Positions 23,224 through 33,440 of a DNA stretch of 64,000 bases are shown here, in pieces (positions within the stretch are counted from its first letter, which is position 1; each line of letters starts with the position of its first letter). The position numbers were made by a program, and so were the translations under genes. The stretch is from Roridomyces roridus (lineage: Eukaryota; Basidiomycota; Agaricomycetes; Agaricales; Mycenaceae). Where the stretch lies: assembly GCA_029378245.1 (NCBI GenBank), contig JARKIF010000037.1, forward strand, positions 434,001-498,000. Direction: 5' to 3'. The notes under the pieces are model-generated. The model ran no database searches. It worked only from the letters and a program-made list of their open reading frames with translations, and was not told the DNA's origin.

Positions 23224-23430
23224 TGTCAGAAAATGCATGCCAGAGGTGGCTGCTAGAGCCAACGAGGCTCAGGATTGAGGAGACACTCGAGTGCGCAAAT
23301 GGACAATAGTGCAACAGGGGACGTGGAAGTCAGGAAGATAGAAGGACTGATTCATATCATACGTAGGCTGTACATCAAGTATACGGATACATACAATACG
23401 AACCGATGCAAATAAACCCAGTTCCTGACA
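23224..23430 (-). repeat. 5' LTR (minus-strand orientation)
   Basis: 207 bp, matching 20982-21188 with A at 23313. It is called the 5' LTR because the tRNA-iMet-like primer site adjoins its inner end (23223 downward on the minus strand). Confidence 0.9.
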
Positions 23431-23599
23431 TTCGGGTCCAAAGGGTCCTTGTCTCTTTGCTCGTCAGCAGCGAGCCAGTGAATGACATTCGTGTCGTCTG
23501 TGGCATTGGACGCTCTGGAAAAAGTGAGTGCGTGAATTTCGGAAACTGGGAGCACGCACATTGTCATGCTGGTACGCAAAGGAAGGGAGGGAGGAAATG

Positions 23600-24763
23600 A
23601 CGGAAAATCGACCGATGCAAAAACCCTTGCTTATATCCGCGATCCTACCGTACGAAACGGTACTGATGGAGTCTCACACTATATGGACCCTCGCTCGCTC
23701 TGCTTTTGGACATTTGTCATTGACTCATTGCCGAACTGCGTTCTGCTATGAGCTCTTCGTTTGACCAGAAAGAAATACCTTAACTCTTGTGTTTTCAATC
23801 TCGGGGCGGGGTCAAACATCCTCCTTCCGTGTGGCGCCTCGCCTCCCCAAGCCTAGTTCAAGTTGATTTTTTTGTTGGAACGCTTGTTCAGCGATAACCT
23901 GGTATACGGCACTCAGGAGTCAGGATCAGTGCTGGCGGGATTTAGACCTCGTACCGTTCTTCTCATTGGGGGTGAGTGGAACTGGCTGAGAATCGAGCTG
24001 GGTTGGTTTGGAAAGACACTTCTCCCGTATTCTGAAACCGATTCAAAGGCCTGGACCATGCCTCATCCGTGAGTCCCAGATTCCCCTAAGAGACGGAGCG
24101 CCGAGTCATTGTGCGGTGTCAGAAGTCACGGTGTTGAGAAAATCCTGGGTCCGATTATACGAGCATACAGGAAGGATTATACGGGCTCGGAAGTCGCGTC
24201 GCGAGTACCCTGAAAATTTCGTGAGTGGGACTTTCGATGATCCAGACCCGCCCGCGTGTGAGAGCATCCCGGAAGCCTAAAAACTGGTGTTCAGACGCGT
24301 CAGTTTCCGGAAGCGAATTTTACGCGTCGCAACAGATCAAAAGAAGATACGATTCTGCACGTTGAGCTTGTAGACCCCAGAAATTGATGATACAAAGAAA
24401 TTTAAGGCTCGTTGGCAGCTGCAGTGCCGATTTAGGGGGATTCCAGACGCGCCAAAAATTGAGCAATGCAGCACCGAGTTTGGGAGACAGTGAGGGATTG
24501 AAGGCGGAGCTATGTGGCAAGGGAAGACTAGCGCGTGACGTGAGATGCGCCTTGAACACTTTCATAGTACTCTGTAACATAGCACAGAGCGCGAGGAAAC
24601 CCGGTCTAGAGGCTCGATTAGAATCGACATGGAGTTCAGGAGCAAGAGAAGAAATCCGGTTATCGACCGGCCCGGATGATGATGTCAGCAACGCGCCTCC
24701 TCCCTCTTCTTCCTGACTCTCATCTTCAAAATCGCGTGCCCTCCGCATCTATACTCAGCGCAC
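23600..24763. other. Intergenic stretch upstream of F-box copy 3
   Basis: No gene, RNA gene or repeat is recognised. The last 100 bases are the probable promoter and leader of F-box copy 3. Short frames on both strands lack domains. Confidence 0.35.
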
Positions 24764-26379
24764 ATGTCTGCCTCTGAACTCCGCATGGAGGTCGCGCTAC
24801 TCGACCAAGAACTCAGCGCGCTCGATGCTCAGATAGCTCTGGTCCGCACCAAGCGCGATAGGGCCTCAGAGCTGCTGCAGGCTTTGGCCTACCCTGTTCT
24901 CTCGCTCCCGAACGAAATCACCTCCGAAGTGTTCATTCAGTATGTTAACATCCACGAAAGACGCAGCCCTCTCCCTTTGACATGGATTTGCCGTGCGTGG
25001 AGAGATCTCGCACACTCTTGTCCTCGACTCTGGTCCGTTTTCGATTCACGATTCCATCCTCGTTGGTGTTCTTCGTTCCATGTCCTATGAACTGTCTAAA
25101 ATCTTTACCTAGTGAAGCGTATGTCCTTTTGGCTTAACCATTCTGCTGGTCGGCCTCTGGATATGCAAATTGATCTCCCTTCTTTGCCATCCGAAGCCCA
25201 GGCGATAGTTCAAGATTTGTGCAAACTTTCGGCGCAGTGGCGCACACTTAGCTTCCGTTCTACTTCTCTCATCTACTTCCCCTCTTCCCTGCATGGCCCA
25301 TTCCCGGTCCTCGAGAAACTACACCTCCCATCCGGACATCGTTGTTTCTTAACGCACCTCGACTTCGCGATGTCCATATCTACGTATCGCCCACGTACAG
25401 CTGGCGCGAGAGGTTTCCTTGGGCTCAACTCACGATGTTATACCTGTCCTCTCAACGCGCGTCACTCGAGACGTGTGTCGCGATCCTCCACTGCACTCCG
25501 CAGCTTTTCAAGCTGCGGCTTTCCTTTGTTTACAGCGCCCCAAACGGCCTTCCTCCTCCGAGTCCACCCATAACCAAACGTCTGGTCCTATGGCGCCTTT
25601 CCACCCTCTCATTCCAGTCAGCTCTCTGTTCCGGGATATTGGAACACCTCACTCTCCCTGCGCTGCAAATCTTCACGACTGACATGGACGATGTCGGTGG
25701 GCACGCTCAATTGTTGAGCTTTACTCAGCTTGTCGCGAGGTCCAACTGCGTCCTGCGGGCCCTCACTCTCGACATGACATTCATGACCAACGAGGAGGGC
25801 ATTTTCAACGAATGGATCCAGAACGGAGCACTCCAGTCGCTCCGTGTCCTCACACTGCAGCGACCCGGTCCCCGAGACAGGTCGCAATTCACTGAATTCC
25901 TCAATCTTCTGGTTTCCAACCAGCCCCCTCTCCTTCCCTCCCTCGAGTCGCTCAGAGTCGAAGGCTGTGACTTTCACGTCCGTCTCCCACATTTGGTGCG
26001 CATGCTCTCCGCCAGGCGCGCCGGCAACAATGACCTCGTCGCTCTTCAATCCTTCGATCTGTCTTTCGAGGAGGACGGAGATGATCCGGCCTATAGCTCC
26101 GGCCATATCGGTGTTTTGGAAGAGCCTGAGCTGGAAGATGCACTTCTCGAGTTGAGACGTCTGCGCGAGGGAGGACTTCGAGTCGACATTCAGTCAAACG
26201 CGGAATTTTACACCGGAAACGTGAATGTGGCATTGGTGAGTTTGTACTTCTCGATCTGCCCGCTTCGACTAATAATTTGTTAGCTTCAAGTTTTTGCTGG
26301 CCACGATTTGCCTGTGTGCGGTCTTTCTTTTCTCGTCAATCCGGGCTTTCACACGAGGTTGAGGGAGGATTCGGAATAG
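24764..26379 (+). pseudogene. F-box protein, copy 3 (deletion frameshift)
   Basis: Exons are 24764-25061, 25113-26235 and 26284-26379. Exon 1 carries the coiled coil ('LRMEVALLDQEL') and F-box ('LSLPNEITSEVFIQYVN', 'LTWICRAWRDLAHSC'). Exon 2 encodes the LRR-like part, and exon 3 ends 'PVCGLSFLVNPGFHTRL'. Near 25335 about 16 bases are missing relative to copy 2: 'PSGYETSTPSVFLNAPRL' there becomes 'PSGH' followed by 'FLNAPRL' in another frame. Upstream and downstream frames are otherwise open. It lies on the opposite strand from the other three copies, 18 kb away. The F-box would link Skp1/SCF to a target through the leucine-rich part in the intact family. Confidence 0.75.
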
Positions 26380-27169
26380 AATCACATTCTTGGCGGTAAG
26401 AGCTTGCACAGCCCACGCTTTGATTCCTTGTTGACAGTACTGCTACAGCTGAATGGAACACGGCGATCATCAGATTTCTTGGAACACTGCCGTGGGTGCG
26501 GTTGGGGAACGCAGTAGTAACAATTGAACACGCCTCGATTAGACGTCATTTTCTTGCCCCAATTGAACGCCGCCGTTTTATTACAATTCAAGTGGCGCTG
26601 TCAGCATCTGCTCGATCCCGGCGAGGACTAGTAATCATATGTATATACCTTTCTTTCTTGACGGTCAGCTCTTTGATTCCCAGTGATTGTACCGGTACAG
26701 CTGAACGGAAGGTGAAAGACGGGTCTGGGTTCCCGGGGATCATTCCAGATTTTCTGGTGGGCGCGGGTGAACCTTGGAATAGTAAGCTCAGTAGTAGCTG
26801 ATACTTCTCTTGTCCGGATTGAACGTGTAAACAGAGGATCATACCTGCTTCAAATCAGAGTAACTTGAGAATAGTCGGTTCAAGTCAGGAAATGTCAAAG
26901 TGTGGGCTGGAATACCCGAGCGTATCCGAACTCGGACATGTTCGGTGGAGAGAATGATGAACATATGTCCTCTCGATTTTTCGCACCCAATTTATCCGTC
27001 GGTGTAAGCTTGGTTTCTCTTGCACTGTGAAATATCTAGCCCAATCTATTCACGACGGTCGATTAGAAGGTGAGTATCCAAGATATTCCATCTAGCATGT
27101 ACATAATAGTTGCAATCGAAATATAAGCAGATATATGCCCAACACCGCAACGCCAGGTACTCAACCAGC
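26380..27169. other. Intergenic, 3' ends converge
   Basis: It lies between converging genes. The first bases after the F-box stop contain 'ttcttggcggtaagag', a conserved splice-donor-like sequence also found after the other F-box copies. Nothing else is recognised. Confidence 0.4.
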
Positions 27170-28946
27170 TCAACGATAAACAAGATGCCGCAATAAATAC
27201 CTCACCAAGCTATCATCCGGGACGTATGCCCTCGGAAAATACTTTTTCTTGATGCGTGTATACGAAGCCAGCGCCTCTTCACTGTCGAATCTTCGCACTG
27301 GTTCACCAGTATTGTGTGTGTCGACGAGGTCCATGAGGTTGACGTGCGCGTCTTCGATGGCCTGTGTAGCCCGTCAATCCACGAAATAAAAAGGAAGACT
27401 CAGAACACACCTTCCGACACTCCCACAACTTGCCCGGAATCGGTTGAATACCCACCACTCGACAGAGATTCTGCCAGTTCCCCAAATCGTTCACATCGTA
27501 CCCGTAATAGTCGATAAACGACTGCACCACGGCACGACTGAATCCATGGTACGCCTCGTCTCCATCGTCGTCACCTCGCTCCCACTTGTAGACTCGACGA
27601 AGCTGGTTGAACTGCTGCGATGCAGGGCCGGAAGGGTCGTATTCGAACTTGGGATACGCGGCGAAGAATTGCGAGAGGTGCGGATTGGACGGTGGCGGCG
27701 CTTTGAGCTTCTTCAGTGGGGGCGGGGGCGTGGCAGGTCGTTTGAAGCCGTCCGAGTCGCAGTCCTAAAAAAAAACATATAAGCTACAACCGAGGGAGCG
27801 AGTCAGGTGAAAAGAAACTTACGCTGTCCCTGCGTTTTCGTTTAGCACCCAAAGTGGCGACGGGCGCCCGACGTGGAGAATCGCGCCGGACTTTGCTCCT
27901 ACGATGCATCAGCGTCTACCAGTCTACTCAGAAAGTGGTACTACGTGCCCATTCGGCGTGGTAATAGTCGGTTGGTTGAACCGGACCGAGATGACTTCGA
28001 TCTCGTCATCGGAGTCCTTGTGAGGCCCACGAGCGATGCTCGATAATGACGTGGGTGGCTTCGCTTTTGACCTGAAACGACGGCGGTGAATTATTCCATT
28101 ACGGTGATGCTGGTCGACGTACTTTATGCGTTTGGCTGGAGCCGGACGGACTGCTATCACTTGGATTTCGTCGTCGGACGACTCCTGGGATAATCGTGAG
28201 CACCGCCATAGAGGCAGAAAATGGAACGTACGCTGTCCGAATCAGAGTCCAGTTCGCAGGGTTTCTGCTGCGCACGGGGTGGCGACGATTCCAACTTGCA
28301 GGGTCTGTACAGCACGGAGGAAGAATAAATGTTCGGGAGCCTTCGCGAGGGGCGGTGATATTACCGTGGCGAGGAGCTGCGTTATGCCTCAGCTGGAGGT
28401 ACAAATGTAGGGAGACGACGTACCTGCGGACGAGCGTTGAGGCCTCAGATAGTGTGGAGTGTGTCAACTCGTTCCTGATACACGTAGCAGTCGTACTAGG
28501 TGAGGACGAGAGTGATATAATGGCACTGAGAGGCTCCGGCTCGGACTTGAGGCAACCGAGGTCTACGTGGCGCAGAGCGGAACGCGTTGGTGACGTGGGC
28601 TCGTTCTTGACGCGAGAAGTAGACGAAGGGCACTGAGACGGCACGTATCCAGGCTGCTCCATCTCATCCCACGCCTCAATCTCCGCTTGGGAGCACGGCT
28701 CCAGAAACATCGAGTAGTCGTCTTCGTCTTCCTCCTTGATATCGAGGACCGTGAGCGCAGAGCTGGGTGGGGCACAGAAGCTGCGACGAACAGATGTGAT
28801 CGCCAAAGAGGATGTGAAACGTAAAGACCGACGCACCTGGACGGAAAGGCCTCCTCTGCCCGCTCAATGGCGTCCAAAAACTCCACGGAGAAATCCTCCA
28901 TCCCATACGCGTCGAGGTCGTCGTCAGACTCGGAGGTGACGTTCAT
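27170..28946 (-). CDS. Unknown Agaricomycete protein, multi-exon
   Basis: The likely start is the ATG at 28946 ('MNVTSESDDDLDAYGMEDF'), with a GTGCGT...CGCAG intron soon after. Acidic and Ser-rich exons follow (28820-28420; about 28190-28120; 28070-27960). Near 27900-27780 there is a basic patch 'KVRRDSPRRA' and 'AKRKRRDS'. The C-terminal exon carries the best-conserved part: 'FEYDPSGPASQQFNQLRRVY', 'YGYDVNDLGNWQNLCRVVGI' and 'TRIKKKYFPRAYVPDDSLV', ending near 27170. I recall this C-terminal block from many uncharacterised Agaricomycete proteins, with no known function. The acidic N-terminus and basic patches suggest a nuclear protein, by inference only. It is head-to-head with the HNH gene, with under 100 bp between starts. 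Confidence 0.6.
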
Positions 28947-29023
28947 AATGCTGTGCCACCGGAAAACGTGTCTGCAAGAGAGTGAGGATGTACCAGTCGT
29001 GAGGTGGAAGCAAAGACGCGGTG

Positions 29024-30001
29024 ATGTGGCGGGGATCACGTGCCCCATCAACGATTCAACAACCTCTTCATGGCTCACGCCTCGGTCACCTGCATCATTC
29101 CTCCTTCGATTTTTACTACAGAAGAACTTTGGAAGAACTCTGGATCACGATACTCTCCCATACAGGAGACACGCTTTCGCGGACGCGCGGAATCTGCCAA
29201 CTCTGCGACTGCCACACATGCAAGATCACATCGCATCACCTTTTCCCCCGCGCTGCAGTACGATGGGCTGCAGAGCAGGGGTCACCCTTCACACTCGAAC
29301 AGCAGCACTCTGTCGTGAAATTGTGCTGGCCGTGCCACTGCATCTTCCACCGTCTGTTACCCGTCGAGGTACTGGCATCCTCCTTTTACACTGTCGACCT
29401 TCTCAAGGCTTATGGCTACGGTAAGCTCAGTGCGGCATTGCTTTTGTCGTACTGAGGCTGACGCGTGTAATAGTCGAATAAAGGTTGCGCTGGGTCCAAG
29501 ACAAGTCAACGGAGTATGTGGATTCGTTGATGATACCTTCCCGCTCCTCGTCCAAGATACTGGAGTCCCTGGCCGCCATCTGGGCTCACCACAATGAAGA
29601 CTTTCCGCGGTGGGAGGGCGAGGGAGGCAAAATGCGCAGGCACGTTCTTTGGCAGAAAGTTCGAGAGTTCGCGGGGACCAAGATCTCGAAACCCTATATC
29701 CAGATGGAAATGAAGAGGAATCCCCTGTATCACGAGTGGCAGCAGTGGGTGTTTGGTGAGCGGCGTACGAAGAATAGGTGAGTGTTCACAACTTGAGCTT
29801 GATCCCTCTAGACTTACTGTATCTGCCCTCCATCGACCAGCTGTTGGGAGCCAAAACGCGCGGGCACGCTCTTCGGCAGAAAGTACGACAGCTCGCTGGA
29901 AACGAGGTTCAGAAACCGCACATAGAGAAGGCGATGAAGGGGAATTTCCTGTACGGAGAGTGGGAGCGGTGGGTGTTTAGTGAGCGGCGTAGGAAGATAA
30001 G
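29024..30001 (+). CDS. HNH-type protein with duplicated C-terminal exon
   Basis: The first exon holds a zinc-binding HNH-like pattern: C-x2-C ('ICQLCD'), a His pair 'TSHHLFPR', then 'LCWPCHCIFH', followed by 'YTVDLLKAYG'. I recall this arrangement from fungal and bacterial HNH-type proteins, which cut or bind nucleic acid. A later exon ('LRWVQDKSTEYV') matches the usual continuation. The ATG at 29024 is the first in frame, but the true start and first splice join (near 29419-29480) are uncertain, and a frameshift there is possible. The 3' part has two related exons (about 29590-29778 and 29840-30001), listed separately. Loss of catalytic His residues cannot be judged from this alone. Confidence 0.5.
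29590..30001 (+). repeat. Tandem exon duplication in the HNH gene
   Basis: Two consecutive exons encode the same helical motif: 'LWQKVREFAGTKISKPYIQ' with 'NPLYHEWQQWVFGERRTKNR', then 'LRQKVRQLAGNEVQKPHIE' with 'NFLYGEWERWVFSERRRKIR'. Each ends at AG|GT (GTGAGT and GTACGT donors), so the unit duplicated with its intron. It is a clear exon duplication, roughly 60% identical. Confidence 0.75.
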
Positions 30002-32590
30002 GTACGTCTTCAACGGTGTTGTGCGGTTTCAAATTGATTCTTGAAGCTCATGCCATTCACCAGAATTTGAATCGTAGTTTTCCGCGTATTATCCTCTCCT
30101 CGACAAACGAGCTTCAAGTTCAATTTACTGCGGCACGGATCAGTATTTCGAGTAGTCGGTTCACTCCAAGCGATGCCGAGCCTCCGAGTCGCCCTCCAAG
30201 CGTGACTTTGACCGTGTGTGCGTACTTCAAGTCTTGCACTTTCCAGCGAGGCGTCGCAATGGCATCCAATCTGAAGATACCCAGGAAACAAAAAAAAATC
30301 CAACAAATTGCAGTCACTTCTGGCGTATCACACCCGACACTTTGGAGAATGACATCCCGCGTACTTGTAGATAAATGCTGAGAGGACGCAGGGTGCAATA
30401 CGATACAATTCGACAAGACGAACAAGTCGCAGTGGACGAACAGATCCCGATTTTGAACGGGAACCTGCGGGATCGTAGAGTGTTGAAATGGAAAGGAAGT
30501 GCTTTGATTCCGAACGACTGAGTGGATGAGATGGACTTGGAATCAAGACCTATTCTGACTCGAGTTGGTAAAGTAAGGGCGTCTCCTCGAGACCTCGAAG
30601 AGGAACCGCCGATGTCTGACGGGGTTTGGGGCGTAGCATCGGTGATGAATCAAATTCGCCCAATTTCATAGATTTTTGTAGATATGATACGACACAGAGA
30701 AAGAGATACGCTTGGAGTCTTGGAGTCTTGGATTCGAGTCCACAGGCCTTGCTTTTCCAGAGTCAGAAGTCGAACTATCAACTGTATGAGTGAAGATACA
30801 TGTCTCAGCGTCTTTGGGTGGGTCTCGCACTTGCAAAAGGAAAATTGCAGGGTCGAAGACAAGTGATTTCCGAATCCAAACTCGGGTCGAATCGACGACT
30901 GCCCAAGTGGCAAGGACACTGCAGTCTCAGACAGTTATCAAAGCCTCGTGGTGAATACCTCCAGAGTACTAGTTATGTACAGATTTCGCGAGCAAGCGGT
31001 TTGAACGCCTCAGGCTTGCGCTTGAGGAACGAGTGAGAGTCGAGAGCAAGAGGGATCAAGATTCAATGCTGTGCCGGTCATTCCGGCACCGACTCCTGGT
31101 CTGATCGCCGATGCCCCTTGCTTCTTACCACCATCTCGACAGCGCCCTCCGCTCGATCTCTTGCATCTCTTGCCCCAGAAGCGACAGAACATGTATAAAC
31201 ACTCGTCTGGCCGGTAGTTAGGGTACAACCCAAGGTTTCAAGCCGCTATTTGCAGCCGAGACCAGGTGGCCAGTCTCCCTGCAGCTCCCAGCTTGTTGAG
31301 AGCATCGACTTCGACTCGAAAGCGCTAGTTCAACTCTTCTTCCAGCAATCTTTCTGCACTCCAGCCAGCATCATGCGAGCGTTCTGAAATTCCCTCTGGG
31401 CTTGATCTCTTTGGAATCTTTCACTCTGCTCCTCAAAAACCTCGCGATTGACATTCTATCGGACTGCTCGAAGATTTGATCTTATTCGCACCCGAATCTA
31501 GCAGGAATTCCTTCCAGATCAAGTCCTATGATGAAACTTGGGTCCTCAAAACCGCCTTATTATTTTCAATCGGGAGCAAGCTTGTCCCCATAGCTTTCAT
31601 CCCCGGTTCTGAATTCGAATGGATTGGCGTCGGCAGCTTGATGTTGACCGATGTCCTTGACGGGACTTGTCGTTGACGCTGAGGTTTACGGGCTCACTGC
31701 CATGATACTGAATTCTATCCTTCAACCTCGCGCTCTATCACCTAACTGCCTCTTTGCACTCTGTTTTCACACTTCAAACTAAACGCGGGTATGGTCTATG
31801 AGCCGCACAAACATCTATACCCACTTGCGCTGGTAATCAGTTGCTGCGAGCCATTTGGATCAATGGTCCGTAAATCCTTGATGTCTACTAACTAATAAAA
31901 TAGACGACTCGCATCTGACGGTGTCCACACCCTTTACCTTCACCCCAACCGCCCTCGGAGGAATTCAAGTGCTTGTAGAAAGCTTCACCACCCTACCCTC
32001 AGAGACAGCCATCGCTTTGGGGCTTGGTCGATGCCGAGACCTTGGAACGCCAACACGGATACTCTCCGTCCTACTCCGACCCCGACTCCGAGGCAAGTCT
32101 AGAAGGTCTAGACGGACATCCGTTGCCGAAATATTTGCTCTGCTCCACGCTCTTTTGGACAACTCCGAGGCTGACAGACTTCCGTCGAGGTCTTACTGAC
32201 AAACAGTGCCCCACCAACTCCGTTATATCCAAATTCCGCATGTATCCGACTGAAGCGGGCTCGGATCAACGTTCTGGAACGGCAACTGTGGGCCGTCGCT
32301 CGGCGAACACGGCAGATCAGCATAACTGAATTATTTCTGATAGCAACAAGCCAGTAAGACGGCTCCATCCAATTGATTCAAGCTCCGTCCATCCCGTAAA
32401 TCCCTGTGCTGATCTTCATAAGCTGGCAGTGGGGCCAATTCAATTTTCGGGCTTGTGGATCGGCGTCTGTACGGAGTGGCTGGTAATAGCAGGTAATATA
32501 ACAGACACAATTCCTCTCCCAGTACCCACTCACTCGAGCTCTGAATTCGAGCCCAACCACCATCATGCACGCAGTCACCTACACCGTGTT
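30002..32590. other. Repeat copy 1 and unknown sequence
   Basis: This stretch holds the first repeat copy (30344-31140). An open plus-strand segment at about 31921-32200 reads like a protein ('LERQHGYSPSYSDPD') but has no clear start, end or family. Otherwise nothing is seen. Confidence 0.3.
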
Positions 32591-32599
32591 TGACTCCAG

Positions 32600-33440
32600 C
32601 TCTGTGGCCGGGAAACTCCTCGTCGTACTCGCCTCCCTGGTTGACTCGGTGGTCACGTTTTGCCAACGGTCTTCGATGCACTCCAACTCGGCGCCTCGAC
32701 GAAGGACATTGGCTATGGAGAGGGCGCGAGCAAAGCGCGCCAGCATGCCTCTTGGAGCCGCTCCTCCTCCAACGCGTAGAGCGAGTCTGCGGGAGAGCTT
32801 AAGACTCCAAAGGGTGCGGAGTTGAATGTAGAAGCATTTTTTTTTGGATCAGGTGGGTCACTCTATTTTCTGGTTCGTCCCAAGTATGCTGATGCTTATA
32901 CGCAGATCTTCGTCGGCGCAGATCATTCCAGATATAACCTTGTGTTAATATGTGGTGCTTGAACGGAGGTTCAAGATTGTACACCAACTTGGCCGGGATG
33001 TAGACGTATATGTACTCATATTAATATTGTATTTGACGACCGCAAACAAAATAACACATGCTGCAGCTTGCTTCCCCGCCGGTGTGGACGTCTTACTGCT
33101 CTTCGCCGCGGAGCTGTGCTTCGCCACAGGCGTTCTCGCACTCGTATTTCGCCGGTCCTCGAAATCGTAGTCCCGCCGTGCGTGGTAATGCTATCGTGGT
33201 TGTATGAGTGCTAGAATTATCACAGCGGTCATGGCGTACCTCGACGCATTGACCGTCTCCTCCGCAACGGGAACAGGACTGGCTGCCTGTTGAATTCCCC
33301 GTCGTAGAGGTGCCTGGCCGCGGTGGTCACCGAAATGTTTCTAAAGAAATAAAATTCAGTCACACCCGCGGCTCGCGGACAAAACGAAAACATACTTGGA
33401 GGATCTGGAAGCTCTGGGAAAAACAAGTTCACTATCAAAC
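32600..33440 (-). CDS. Unknown minus-strand gene, uncertain exons
   Basis: Protein-like minus-strand segments chain loosely: 'FRNISVTTAARHLYDGEF' (about 33345-33290), 'RDYDFEDRRNTSARTPVA' (33175-33120, followed by a Ser/Lys-rich run), and 'SSPADSLYALEEERLQEACW' (about 32800-32740). The last continues after a frame change with 'DRWQNVTTES'. I do not recognise the family. It might be two unrelated fragments. Confidence 0.3.

Larger units (their letters stand above)
20982..23430 (-). mobile_element. Non-autonomous LTR retrotransposon, copia-type primer site
   Basis: The 207-bp LTRs (20982-21188 and 23224-23430) begin TGTCAG and end CTGACA. They differ at one base (21071 G, 23313 A), so the insertion is young. 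The target duplication is TTCGG (20977-20981 and 23431-23435). Read on the minus strand, the base after the 5' LTR begins 'GGTTATGGGCCCCG', the complement of the tRNA-iMet anticodon region, as in the half-tRNA priming of Drosophila copia. A purine-rich tract 'AAAGGTGGGAG' abuts the 3' LTR. The 2.0-kb interior shows no gag, protease, integrase or reverse transcriptase. It is therefore a TRIM/LARD-like element mobilised by a relative. Confidence 0.9.
19975..23579 (-). pseudogene. Unknown Agaricomycete gene split by an LTR element
   Basis: Minus-strand coding runs upstream of the element (23579-23431, '...NVIHWLAADEQRDKDPLDP') and resumes after it (20981-20576, 'KTYLPLG', 'IQGPEWSWLHNAGGWYRRVGF'). 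Further exons lie at about 20516-20270 ('DVQTLAREYKLNTSAVRTAL', helix-turn-helix-like) and 20082-19975 (basic 'KSNKRKAAEVEDFEDERAAKRR', nuclear-signal-like). I recall proteins of this type as uncharacterised Agaricomycete families and assign no function. With one target copy and the element removed, the first exon stays open across the site. The frame then shifts by one base near the C run at about 20936-20939. Both lesions suggest a dead gene; alternative splicing could mask the second. Confidence 0.5.

Noticed and set aside
31921..32200. Protein-like segment ('SPSYSDPDSEASLEG')
   Set aside because: It has no start, stop or exon partner and no known family; noted in the repeat stretch only.
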